From: a virus
IMG/VR virus record: IMGVR_UViG_3300042863_001469
Location: 1 to 30,559 of that record
Strand: one strand, 5' to 3'
Length of the DNA: 30,559 nt
Part shown: positions 8,688 through 14,473 of the stretch, piece after piece
Layout of the letters: every line of letters starts with the position of its first letter
Numbering within the stretch: position 1 is the stretch's first letter
Notes under the pieces: generated by a model
What the model was told of the DNA's origin: nothing
Seen by the model: only the letters and a program-made list of their open reading frames with translations
The model's database searches: none
Translations under genes and position numbers: made by a program

Positions 8688-9150
8688 CTTCAATCCAGGT
8701 ATAATCACCCAAACAACTCACTTGAGCAATGTAAGCGTAATGCTCGGGTGGGCCGGTACTCCAACCACTGGGACCTTGATGGCACAGTCTTGTGTTGTTT
8801 ATCTTGGTGTCAAAACATAACCAATACGTTTGTCCAGGATATATTTGAAACTGATATTCTGCAGCATGTACTGCGTCTGTAATATACAATCTACGTTTAA
8901 TATCTTCTGCTTGTTTCTGTAAAACCTTTACCAAATCCATAATACGATTATATTCTTGCTCGGCATGCATGCGAGCAATATTAATCATGAGATCTTTTTG
9001 TTTTTCTATAGGAATTAAATCAAAGGCAGGACCACCGACTTCAGTGGGGTATGGAGTAATATTTTTATTAAAAAAGGCAATGAGGCCGCCATCGACCTCA
9101 CTGTCATAACTATTTTTACCCTTGGCTACATTACTCTTTTTCTTTGTCAT
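8671..9150 (-). CDS. DUF2452-like conserved protein
   Basis: A 159-residue soluble protein. The central helix (roughly residues 50-95, with IARMHAEQEYNRIMDLVKVL) is followed by AEYQFQIYPGQTYWLCFD, GPSGWSTGPP and YIAQVSCLGDYTWIEV. That order, a long helix, then 'PGQtYwL', a 'W' segment and 'LgDyTW', is what I recall of DUF2452 proteins, including human C1orf50. No catalytic residues are recognisable and the function is unknown. It overlaps the upstream membrane-protein gene by 20 nt and converges on the RmlB gene with a 17-nt overlap, leaving no room for a terminator between them. Confidence 0.65.
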   Translation of the reverse strand: MTKKKSNVAKGKNSYDSEVDGGLIAFFNKNITPYPTEVGGPAFDLIPIEKQKDLMINIARMHAEQEYNRIMDLVKVLQKQAEDIKRRLYITDAVHAAEYQFQIYPGQTYWLCFDTKINNTRLCHQGPSGWSTGPPEHYAYIAQVSCLGDYTWIEVTTQN

Positions 9151-9529
9151 AGGGCTTTTTAAGGATCACAGGCTGCTCCTCCTTTAGTACTGGTTCCAGT
9201 CTGAGTTCTTCTGGACGCATAACAGCTGAATCAGGATTTCGAGTATTCGACAATACCAGGGAACACCCGTTGAATATCGCAGTTAACGGATAACATATCA
9301 CTGCCAGTACTGCAACTAGTGCCACTCCCGCGGTTAATACGCCAATACCAAAAATAGTCATTGAAATCTCCAACATCAAATTCCAAAATCCCATTACCCC
9401 AAAGTCCAGATAGTTTGAAGGATCAGAAGTTATTTGTTTATGAGATCTAACATGATCTCTAAGTGTAATCACTAGATCATTATATTTTCCAAACAAAATT
9501 AGCAAGATACCTCTATACAGTTCAGTCAT
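9131..9529 (-). CDS. Small inner-membrane protein, unknown
   Basis: A 132-residue protein not recognised as any family. Residues about 46-66 and 67-90 are strongly hydrophobic (LMLEISMTIFGIGVLTAGVA and VLAVICYPLTAIF), giving one long or two tightly spaced membrane helices. The C-terminal 35 residues are charged (EEQPVILKKPYDKEKE) and the N-terminus has a short amphipathic stretch. There is no signal-peptidase site. An AAGGA ribosome-binding site lies about 10 nt before the ATG. The size and topology are compatible with a holin-like or superinfection-related membrane protein, but nothing in the sequence proves either. Confidence 0.65.
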   Translation of the reverse strand: MTELYRGILLILFGKYNDLVITLRDHVRSHKQITSDPSNYLDFGVMGFWNLMLEISMTIFGIGVLTAGVALVAVLAVICYPLTAIFNGCSLVLSNTRNPDSAVMRPEELRLEPVLKEEQPVILKKPYDKEKE

Positions 9530-9544
9530 TTTAATATTTCCTTT

Positions 9545-10432
9545 TTAATTAGTTAAATCTTTTATTGATTCATGATCAATGTCATTGAAATCCGCCTTGG
9601 AAAAATCCAAAGCAATCCTGTGCAGTAGGCGGCTTTCTATGTCTTTAAATTCCCATCGTTTGTGTATGCCCAACCATTGCTCGGATATCACAATATCACC
9701 ATCTTGCCACTCATGATGATACATGTACTTTTCTTGTAACACATGATCCCGAAGTTTAGTAATAAATTGACCACTTTCTTCTTCAGTCATACCATCAATT
9801 TGATGTATTTGCAAGAATGGAAAAAATAATCCGGTTTGTCCGGCATTATTGGTATGAACCAGGTTGGGAGTAAAATGATAATTTACATCCTCGTCCTTTC
9901 CAAAATCTTCTTCACTGTACGCACCTTTTTTAAACCCATTTATTAACTTTTTATCATTGTAATAAATTTTATCTTGATCACTTAACTCATTATAGCTCAT
10001 GATGTTGTTGATCCAACTTGTTTTACTTCCTTTGGTACCTTTTACTCCATACAGCCAAATAATTGGGTGACGCCATTCATTTGCAGTTTGATTTGCATGC
10101 CAGTCCAGTTCACTCACATGCCCAAATACACCCGGTTGTCCATGTTCATTTTTTTCTCCAGTCACACGTACAACTTTATTGTCAGAATCAGGTATAACAA
10201 TCTCGGAGAATCTATTACCAGTAGTATTCACCTGAGTGTAATCTTCTATATTCCCAATTAAACTACAAGCTCTTAACTCATCGTCTAGTGTTAGTTGTTG
10301 ATTCTTGATTACCACCACAGTATTGCTGGCAAGATACTTGGCAATTGTATTCATTTCCTGTTGTGTGGCGTCTTGTAGTCGTAAATCTTCAACCAAGATC
10401 GTCCAATTATTTTCATGTAATTTGATCTTCAT
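9545..10432 (-). CDS. TauD/TfdA-like 2-oxoglutarate/Fe(II) oxygenase
   Basis: A 295-residue protein of the TauD/clavaminate-synthase fold. The N-terminal part has VVVIKNQQLT, the position of the usual 'vvfrgQ' strand. The iron-binding region is ELDWHANQT (His112), the distal His lies in WLGIHKRWEF (His257), and a downstream SRLLHR supplies the 2-oxoglutarate-binding Arg. The acidic ligand expected two residues after the first His is Asn114 instead of Asp or Glu. Such enzymes hydroxylate or otherwise oxidise small molecules, using 2-oxoglutarate and O2. The start overlaps the ferredoxin stop (TAATG), so both are co-translated. Substrate unknown; taurine dioxygenase activity should not be assumed. 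Confidence 0.8.
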   Translation of the reverse strand: MKIKLHENNWTILVEDLRLQDATQQEMNTIAKYLASNTVVVIKNQQLTLDDELRACSLIGNIEDYTQVNTTGNRFSEIVIPDSDNKVVRVTGEKNEHGQPGVFGHVSELDWHANQTANEWRHPIIWLYGVKGTKGSKTSWINNIMSYNELSDQDKIYYNDKKLINGFKKGAYSEEDFGKDEDVNYHFTPNLVHTNNAGQTGLFFPFLQIHQIDGMTEEESGQFITKLRDHVLQEKYMYHHEWQDGDIVISEQWLGIHKRWEFKDIESRLLHRIALDFSKADFNDIDHESIKDLTN

Positions 10433-10761
10433 TATGATCCTTTCAATAAATGTTTTTTGTCTGTGATAGATTTAAATTCATCAGCTTCGGACATTGGAGG
10501 TTTTCTTTTAGTTATAACGGGCCAGGTACGGCTGATGTCGCTGTTAATTTTTATCCAGTAATCTAAATCTGGCGTTGTGGTATCGCCATCAGCCACAATA
10601 GCGTTAACTGGACACTCGGGCACACAAACAGCACAGTCAATGCATTCATCGGGATTAATAGCTAGGAAGTTGGGGCCTTCGTAAAAGCAATCCACTGGAC
10701 AGACTGCCACACAATCAGTATATTTACAATTAATACATGCCCCAGTTACTACATAAGTCAT
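10432..10761 (-). CDS. fdxA: Seven-iron ferredoxin (FdxA type)
   Basis: A 109-residue ferredoxin strongly resembling Azotobacter FdI/Fdx[15 protein letters not shown] is followed by [14 protein letters not shown] and [14 protein letters not shown]. All cluster Cys are present at matching spacing. Cys9, 17 and 50 would bind the [3Fe-4S] cluster and Cys21, 40, 43 and 46 the [4Fe-4S] cluster; Cys12 and Cys25 are extra conserved Cys of the family. The C-terminal tail (about 60-109), with [13 protein letters not shown] and ITKRK, also matches FdxA. It is a soluble one-electron carrier. It lies between two tRNA genes and a TauD-like gene. Host FdxA is chromosomal, so this is probably an acquired host gene serving phage redox enzymes such as the nearby radical-SAM proteins. 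Confidence 0.93.
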   Translation of the reverse strand: MTYVVTGACINCKYTDCVAVCPVDCFYEGPNFLAINPDECIDCAVCVPECPVNAIVADGDTTTPDLDYWIKINSDISRTWPVITKRKPPMSEADEFKSITDKKHLLKGS

Positions 10762-10788
10762 ATTATATTATTGTTCCAGTTAAAAACG

Positions 10789-10875
10789 TGGTACCCGGAG
10801 CCGGAATCGAACCGGCATGCCCTTGCAGGCGAGAGATTTTAAGTCTCTTGTGTCTACCTATTTCACCATCCGGGC
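10789..10875 (-). tRNA. tRNA-Leu (UAA)
   Basis: An 87-nt class II tRNA with CCA encoded. The acceptor stem GCCCGGA pairs with TCCGGGT (one G-T wobble), with discriminator A. The anticodon arm is AGAGA-CTTAAAA-TCTCT, giving anticodon TAA. A long variable arm (GCC...GGGC) follows, then a T arm GCCGG-TTCGATT-CCGGC. The long variable arm plus TAA identifies leucine. It would read UUA, a codon much used in AT-rich phage genes. It is 27 nt upstream of the ferredoxin gene on the same strand. Confidence 0.95.
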
Positions 10876-10884
10876 AGTTTAAGT

Positions 10885-10963
10885 TGGTGGGCCGGGAGAG
10901 ATTCGAACTCTCTGTCTTCCGATTATGAGTCGGGCGCCTATACCAGGTTTATGCTTCCGGCCC
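10885..10963 (-). tRNA. tRNA with CAU anticodon (Met or Ile2)
   Basis: A 79-nt cloverleaf with encoded CCA. It has a perfect 7-bp acceptor stem (GGGCCGG/CCGGCCC), anticodon loop CTCATAA (CAT), and T arm GAGAG-TTCGAAT-CTCTC. The G1-C72 pair excludes an ordinary initiator tRNA. The D stem has an A-G mismatch and the outermost anticodon-stem pair is C-A, so folding is slightly irregular. CAU could be elongator Met or a lysidine-modified Ile2 reading AUA, and sequence alone does not settle this. A 9-nt gap separates it from tRNA-Leu. Confidence 0.9.
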
Positions 10964-11002
10964 ATAAATGGATTATAGTTTTTTTGAGCTTGAAAGTCAA
11001 CT

Positions 11003-11010
11003 TATTTATA
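11003..11010 (-). promoter_or_regulatory. T4-type late promoter (TATAAATA), leftward
   Basis: An exact TATAAATA octamer on the minus strand, the T4 late-promoter -10 element. It lies 40 nt upstream of the tRNA(CAU) 5' end and could drive the tRNAs, ferredoxin, TauD-like enzyme and downstream genes. It is paired back to back with a second octamer on the plus strand. Confidence 0.6.
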
Positions 11011-11034
11011 AGTGTTTAATGTGCTGCGTTGCAA

Positions 11035-11042
11035 TATAAATA
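11035..11042 (+). promoter_or_regulatory. T4-type late promoter (TATAAATA), rightward
   Basis: An exact TATAAATA octamer on the plus strand, 27 nt before the GTG start of the small gene at 11069 and well placed for a short leader containing its AAGGAG ribosome-binding site. It is 24 nt from the opposing octamer at 11003-11010. Confidence 0.7.
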
Positions 11043-11068
11043 ACAGTATCACCCACAAGGAGAAAAAC

Positions 11069-11236
11069 GTGATCGACTTCAAAAGTCTCAAGGAACGTCT
11101 ACGAGAAATGTTTCCAACTCAACATAAAAGCGATGTAGAACAATTTATAGCAAGTAAAAATCCTAAATCAGCTGCAGATGTTGAGCATTGGATAAAGCAG
11201 TGGACCTATGGTAAAGAAAAGCCGTTGGGTTTATGA
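11069..11236 (+). CDS. Small conserved-looking phage protein, GTG start
   Basis: A 55-residue protein. The frame is open from an ATG at 11012, but that stretch contains the late promoter, and a strong AAGGAG at 11057-11062 sits 6 nt before GTG 11069, so GTG is chosen. The sequence is helical and charged: FKSLKERLREMF, then DVEQFIASKNPKSAADVEHW and IKQWTYGKE. No domain is recognised. The SKNPKSAADVEHW pattern resembles small uncharacterised proteins I recall from marine T4-like phages, but I cannot verify that here. It is expressed from its own late promoter and overlaps the next tiny ORF by ATGA. Confidence 0.75.
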   Translation: MIDFKSLKERLREMFPTQHKSDVEQFIASKNPKSAADVEHWIKQWTYGKEKPLGL

Positions 11237-11319
11237 TAAGTAAAATTCTAAAACTAATCATTGCAGCTAGACAACGTAGAGCAGATTTGTATCTACGATG
11301 CTTGGTCTCAACAATTTAA
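11233..11319 (+). CDS. Tiny coupled ORF, 28 residues
   Basis: A 28-residue ORF starting in an ATGA overlap with the upstream small gene and ending two bases before the stop of the opposing methyltransferase gene, so it exactly fills the gap. The peptide is MISKILKLIIAARQRRADLY followed by LRCLVSTI, a basic amphipathic helix. No family is recognised. The tight junctions on both sides argue that it is translated. Confidence 0.5.
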   Translation: MISKILKLIIAARQRRADLYLRCLVSTI

Positions 11320-11320
11320 G

Positions 11321-12088
11321 TTATTCCTTGGGGAAATGAAAATCTTTGTCCAACCAGGTGGTTATTATTTCCTCTTGTTTAACAAATCCAAACCGATTTA
11401 TACAATGTACCACGCTGTCATTTAGTAAATTCATTTCTGCTAAATTATACCAGGTGGTTGTTTTTGGATTCATGGGTGCAACATCTGATTTGTAAACTGC
11501 AACATGTAACCAGGGGTCGTTGGCTTTTTTAAGGAAATAAGCATCTCTGCAGTCAAACCCATTTACTGCCAACATATACATTAAATTAACTATGTTATAG
11601 TTATGATAGCACCCGGACCAACTTGCATTTTGTAATCGATTGTATGCGTAATGCACTGGTTGAGGGAAAATTAGAACCATCATACCATTTACATTAAGTT
11701 GTTTATTCCATATCTTTAACGTATGCAACGGGTTAGTCACATATTGAAATGAGTCATGCGACCAGATAAAATCAATTGTTCTGGGAACTGGCTGATCATT
11801 CTGATCGAAATCTTGTTCAAGGATTCGAATATTTGGTATATTGGGTATATTTTTATTTTGTGCTATACTTTTTAAATTGGTGTCTACGCCAATACATTTA
11901 TAGTTCCTAGGCTCGGGAGGATCATCTCTGGTTTCCAGGGTTGCCCACCATTCTAAATCTAATCCAGATCCACACCCAAAATCAGCAATAAATTCTAGAC
12001 TGTCAAGAAAACTATCATACATGTAAAATAAATTTAAAGTTTCTAAACTGTGTGCATGACTTTCTTGTGCATTTTTAAACAGTACCAT
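11321..12088 (-). CDS. Class I SAM-dependent methyltransferase
   Basis: A 255-residue methyltransferase. Motif I is FIADFGCGSGLDLEWW (around residue 33), motif II CIGVDTN, and motif IV is in IDFIWSHDSFQYVTNP, where cyclopropane-synthase/UbiE-like enzymes have the 'hvleHv' region. MMVLIFPQP follows. The C-terminal third (CYHNYNIVNLMYMLAVNGF onward) probably contacts the substrate. The acceptor (small molecule, protein or glycan) cannot be told. It overlaps the upstream 84-residue gene by 14 nt and belongs to the leftward recombination/modification transcript. Confidence 0.8.
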   Translation of the reverse strand: MVLFKNAQESHAHSLETLNLFYMYDSFLDSLEFIADFGCGSGLDLEWWATLETRDDPPEPRNYKCIGVDTNLKSIAQNKNIPNIPNIRILEQDFDQNDQPVPRTIDFIWSHDSFQYVTNPLHTLKIWNKQLNVNGMMVLIFPQPVHYAYNRLQNASWSGCYHNYNIVNLMYMLAVNGFDCRDAYFLKKANDPWLHVAVYKSDVAPMNPKTTTWYNLAEMNLLNDSVVHCINRFGFVKQEEIITTWLDKDFHFPKE

Positions 12089-12329
12089 TTGTTAAAACCT
12101 CTATAATAACTTTTTTCTTTAAGGGAATCAGTCTTGATTCAAGTTGATGGCATGCTTCTGCGACATCAGTGTCTTCACCCCAGTTTATTTGTCTGATCAG
12201 ATGATTTGCCCACTTGGTGCATGCATCTTTTTCTAATTGAATATCCACAGCGTTGTATCGTGGTTTTGCGTGTAAGCACAAATAAAATTCTGCCAACAAG
12301 TTTCTGGCATCTTCTCTAACGTCTATCAT
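12075..12329 (-). CDS. Hypothetical protein, 84 residues
   Basis: A small soluble, mostly helical protein with no recognised domain. Features seen are an acidic N-terminus (MIDVREDARNLLAEFYLCLH), a WANHLIRQINWGED segment and a basic, strand-like C-terminus (RLIPLKKKVIIEVL). Its ATG overlaps the uvsY stop by 4 nt (ATGA) and its 3' end overlaps the methyltransferase by 14 nt, so it is translated within this operon. The coupling to uvsY hints at a recombination or replication accessory role, but that is weak. Confidence 0.7.
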   Translation of the reverse strand: MIDVREDARNLLAEFYLCLHAKPRYNAVDIQLEKDACTKWANHLIRQINWGEDTDVAEACHQLESRLIPLKKKVIIEVLTNGTV

Positions 12330-12778
12330 ATTACAATATCCTCCATACCTGCTGTACGCAATCGTACCACATGACCCAACATAAAGTTTTTACTCTCAAG
12401 GCCTTTCATAACACCCAGCCATTTATTTCTTATAAGCGCAACCTCATTGATGATAGTCTCAAAATCAATCACCTCATCCTCACCGTCAACATACTTTTCA
12501 GCATCTCTACTAGTCAGTGATCTGGCATAAGATTCGAGATACTTTTGAAAATGTTTACGTCTAATTTTACGTAACTGTATATTTAAGTAGTTAAGAACAG
12601 CTTCAATTTCTTGCAATTGATTAAAACGATGCTCAGTGATGCCGGGGAGGTTTGCAACAGACTTTTCCACGTTACCTTTAATATAAGTTTCACTTTTAGC
12701 CTGTGCAAGCTCACCTTCATAATAATCAATGAAATCAGGAATCTTTGAAAGATCTGCAACTACTTTATTATACCACAT
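12326..12778 (-). CDS. uvsY: UvsY recombination mediator
   Basis: A 150-residue protein matching the long UvsY form of environmental T4-like phages. Its central and C-terminal parts, LRKIRRKHFQKYLESYAR, LTSRDAEKYVDGED, INEVALIRNKWLGVMKGLES and LGHVVRLRTAGMEDI, are the conserved blocks. UvsY loads UvsX on gp32-coated ssDNA during recombination-dependent replication and repair. T4 UvsY is about 137 residues. The gene lies about 2.3 kb from uvsX, with radical-SAM and small genes between them. It starts in a TAATG overlap with the upstream radical-SAM stop. Confidence 0.85.
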   Translation of the reverse strand: MWYNKVVADLSKIPDFIDYYEGELAQAKSETYIKGNVEKSVANLPGITEHRFNQLQEIEAVLNYLNIQLRKIRRKHFQKYLESYARSLTSRDAEKYVDGEDEVIDFETIINEVALIRNKWLGVMKGLESKNFMLGHVVRLRTAGMEDIVI

Positions 12779-13941
12779 TATGTATCAATCCATTTTAGAA
12801 AACTTGAGGGAAATATACTGGTGTTCAAATTTCTTCTACTAGAGAATTCTTTAAAAAAAGTAGATAAATTCTTTCTGTCAAATTCGGAACAAAGTGTACT
12901 ATTTTCCAAATTTTGAATAATTACATTCAATCGACCATCATTTTGATCTCGATAGGATTCCAATAACTGAGATTTAGTATACTCGTCGAGAACAGTTATA
13001 TTCATGAAAGCGGGGGAGTTACAAAATTGCTGCTTGATTGGCGCATCTGCATATTTTAAAAAATCAATAAATCCAAAAATTGTAAGGTTACTTAGAACTG
13101 ATGAAAAAATATATTGTATTCCAGATTTTTTAATTAGTTTTACAATTTTATCAAAATTTTCAAAGCTTTGACCAAAGCGATTAAACTCATAAAAATGCCC
13201 CACATTTTCAGAACTGATTGCAATTTTTAAATTAGGAAATGACTTTAACTCATCCAATCTACCTGCAAATTTAATTATATCTATACCAGTCCCAGTATAC
13301 ACAGTCACTTTTACATTTTTTGGAATTTGTTTGATTAAATCAAATGTGAAATCATATAAAAAAGGTTCGCCCCCGCTTATTTGTATATGATCTACTGATT
13401 CAAACATTTCAGTTAAACTGTTTAACAATAGTTCAAAATTTTGTCCCGAGTACAAATTTGACTGCGACAGATTTTTGACCACATGATCCCTTGCAGTTAA
13501 AGAATACTTGTTACCTTCATTTTTAATATCGTAGCTGCCATTTTTTACTATGTCTTGCAACCATGTTCTACTATAATTTTTGCAGCAGTACGAACAGGTT
13601 AAATTACATCGACTGCCAATAACAATGTCTATGGAATTTAGGCTATCAATTTTGGTTGATTGGTGCGTCTTTATGTTAGTACCGCCAGTTTGCCTGACAC
13701 TCAATTGTCCAACATCTTCAAGATTCCAACAATATTCCCTGCAACTATCAACAGCCTGGTTGTTGAGCATTGCCGTTCTGTCATTTACTAAAAAATCAAC
13801 ATTTGCAATATTGTTCGATTTTAAATTATTAAAATTAATTCTTTGAAAGGCTGCTGAACAACACGAAGCCACAGAACGATTTTCTAAGTTGACCGATAAT
13901 TCAGTAAACTTTCGAGAACAATAGTAATCCCTATCAGACAA
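12778..13941 (-). CDS. Radical SAM protein with N-terminal twitch-like Cys domain
   Basis: A 387-residue radical-SAM enzyme. The cluster-binding CNLTCSYC (Cys112, 116, 119) is followed by IQISGGEPF, the SAM-contacting GGEP motif. Ahead of it, residues 1-85 carry extra Cys (8, 27, 28, 67, 71) in a LSVNLENRSVASCC...CREYCW pattern, as in phage twitch/SPASM-type proteins that bind an auxiliary Fe-S cluster. The TTG start at 13941 is chosen because GAGGA lies about 7 nt upstream and no ATG is closer. Its base composition looks more AT-rich than uvsX. The substrate is unknown; relatives modify peptides, proteins or small molecules. Confidence 0.85.
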   Translation of the reverse strand: MSDRDYYCSRKFTELSVNLENRSVASCCSAAFQRINFNNLKSNNIANVDFLVNDRTAMLNNQAVDSCREYCWNLEDVGQLSVRQTGGTNIKTHQSTKIDSLNSIDIVIGSRCNLTCSYCCKNYSRTWLQDIVKNGSYDIKNEGNKYSLTARDHVVKNLSQSNLYSGQNFELLLNSLTEMFESVDHIQISGGEPFLYDFTFDLIKQIPKNVKVTVYTGTGIDIIKFAGRLDELKSFPNLKIAISSENVGHFYEFNRFGQSFENFDKIVKLIKKSGIQYIFSSVLSNLTIFGFIDFLKYADAPIKQQFCNSPAFMNITVLDEYTKSQLLESYRDQNDGRLNVIIQNLENSTLCSEFDRKNLSTFFKEFSSRRNLNTSIFPSSFLKWIDT

Positions 13942-13943
13942 GG

Positions 13944-14165
13944 TTAATCCTCATAATCTTCGTCTTCGTTTTCTTCTACAGAATATTCAGTTAACGCACG
14001 AGATAAGAAATTATCAGCACTTGCAAATTCTTTTAATTCCAAATCACTTAACAGATCCACCATAACGCTCATTAGATTGTCTGCCACTTCTTGTCGATCT
14101 TTAACTGAAATATACTGCTTCATGATGATATACGCTTCACCTAATACTTCTACATCTATAGACAT
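13944..14165 (-). CDS. Small acidic protein between radical-SAM genes
   Basis: A 73-residue acidic protein, no recognised family. It begins MSIDVEVLGEAYIIMKQYIS, continues KDRQEVADNLMSVMVDLLSD, and ends in a very acidic tail (SVEENEDEDYED). It is mostly helical, with no Cys. A clear AAGGA ribosome-binding site precedes the ATG, and the upstream frameshifted radical-SAM gene ends two bases before. It resembles small acidic proteins I recall from marine T4-like phages. Being flanked by two radical-SAM genes makes it a possible partner or substrate, but it lacks an obvious leader-core arrangement. Confidence 0.7.
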   Translation of the reverse strand: MSIDVEVLGEAYIIMKQYISVKDRQEVADNLMSVMVDLLSDLELKEFASADNFLSRALTEYSVEENEDEDYED

Positions 14166-14167
14166 AG

Positions 14168-14473
14168 TTATGGTTCCTTTTTAAAAATTAATAAATCGTC
14201 TGTACAACCGGTGCATCTTTCTTTTTTACATATCGATGGGCCACTAAACAACTGCCATCCTGTAAGTAAATTTCCTAAATTGTCATTTGAACATTCCCCA
14301 CTCAACACGGTAAAATCAGAGTCAATATGTATTCTATTATACCCTGCATCACACTCCCAACCTTTCCAAAAATCTAGTTGTTGGTTGTGAATCCAATTGG
14401 CGCCAACATTGTATGTTTCACCAGTGGATAGTTTAATCGAGCAATTGTAATATGGTTGATTTTTAAAGTTCAA
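14168..14473 (-). CDS. SPASM-like Cys-rich C-terminal part of radical SAM protein (shifted frame)
   Basis: A 101-residue frame with six Cys (11, 41, 61, 82, 87, 90). The pattern KGWECDAGYNRIHIDSDF...SGEC...ICKKERCTGC resembles a SPASM/twitch auxiliary-cluster domain, where 'C.aG...l.id..G.v..C' is typical. No ATG start exists: the frame opens at a TTG overlapping the last codons of the radical-SAM core gene, with no good ribosome-binding site. It is therefore most likely the C-terminus of that enzyme, reached by a +1 shift at the CTT-TAA site, or separated by a sequencing or natural indel. Alone it would have no catalytic core. Confidence 0.75.
   Translation of the reverse strand: MNFKNQPYYNCSIKLSTGETYNVGANWIHNQQLDFWKGWECDAGYNRIHIDSDFTVLSGECSNDNLGNLLTGWQLFSGPSICKKERCTGCTDDLLIFKKEP
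14463..14468 (-). other. Candidate +1 frameshift site CTT-TAA
   Basis: On the minus strand the radical-SAM core ends GAA-CTT-TAA. Slipping forward one base on CTT gives TTT, then AAA-AAT-CAA, and enters the SPASM-like frame. CTT followed by a stop starting with T is the same slip arrangement as bacterial prfB (CUU-UGA). A purine-rich AAAGG lies about 15 nt upstream, farther than the prfB internal Shine-Dalgarno. A single-base error in the read is the alternative. Confidence 0.5.

Noticed and set aside
10737-10928. Plus-strand 63-residue frame across the tRNA genes
   Set aside because: It runs antisense through tRNA-Leu and part of tRNA(CAU), so it is not a gene.
11269-11300. Hairpin CGTAGA/TCTACG near the end of the tiny ORF as a terminator
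   Set aside because: The loop is 11 nt, no T-run follows, and it lies inside a probable ORF.
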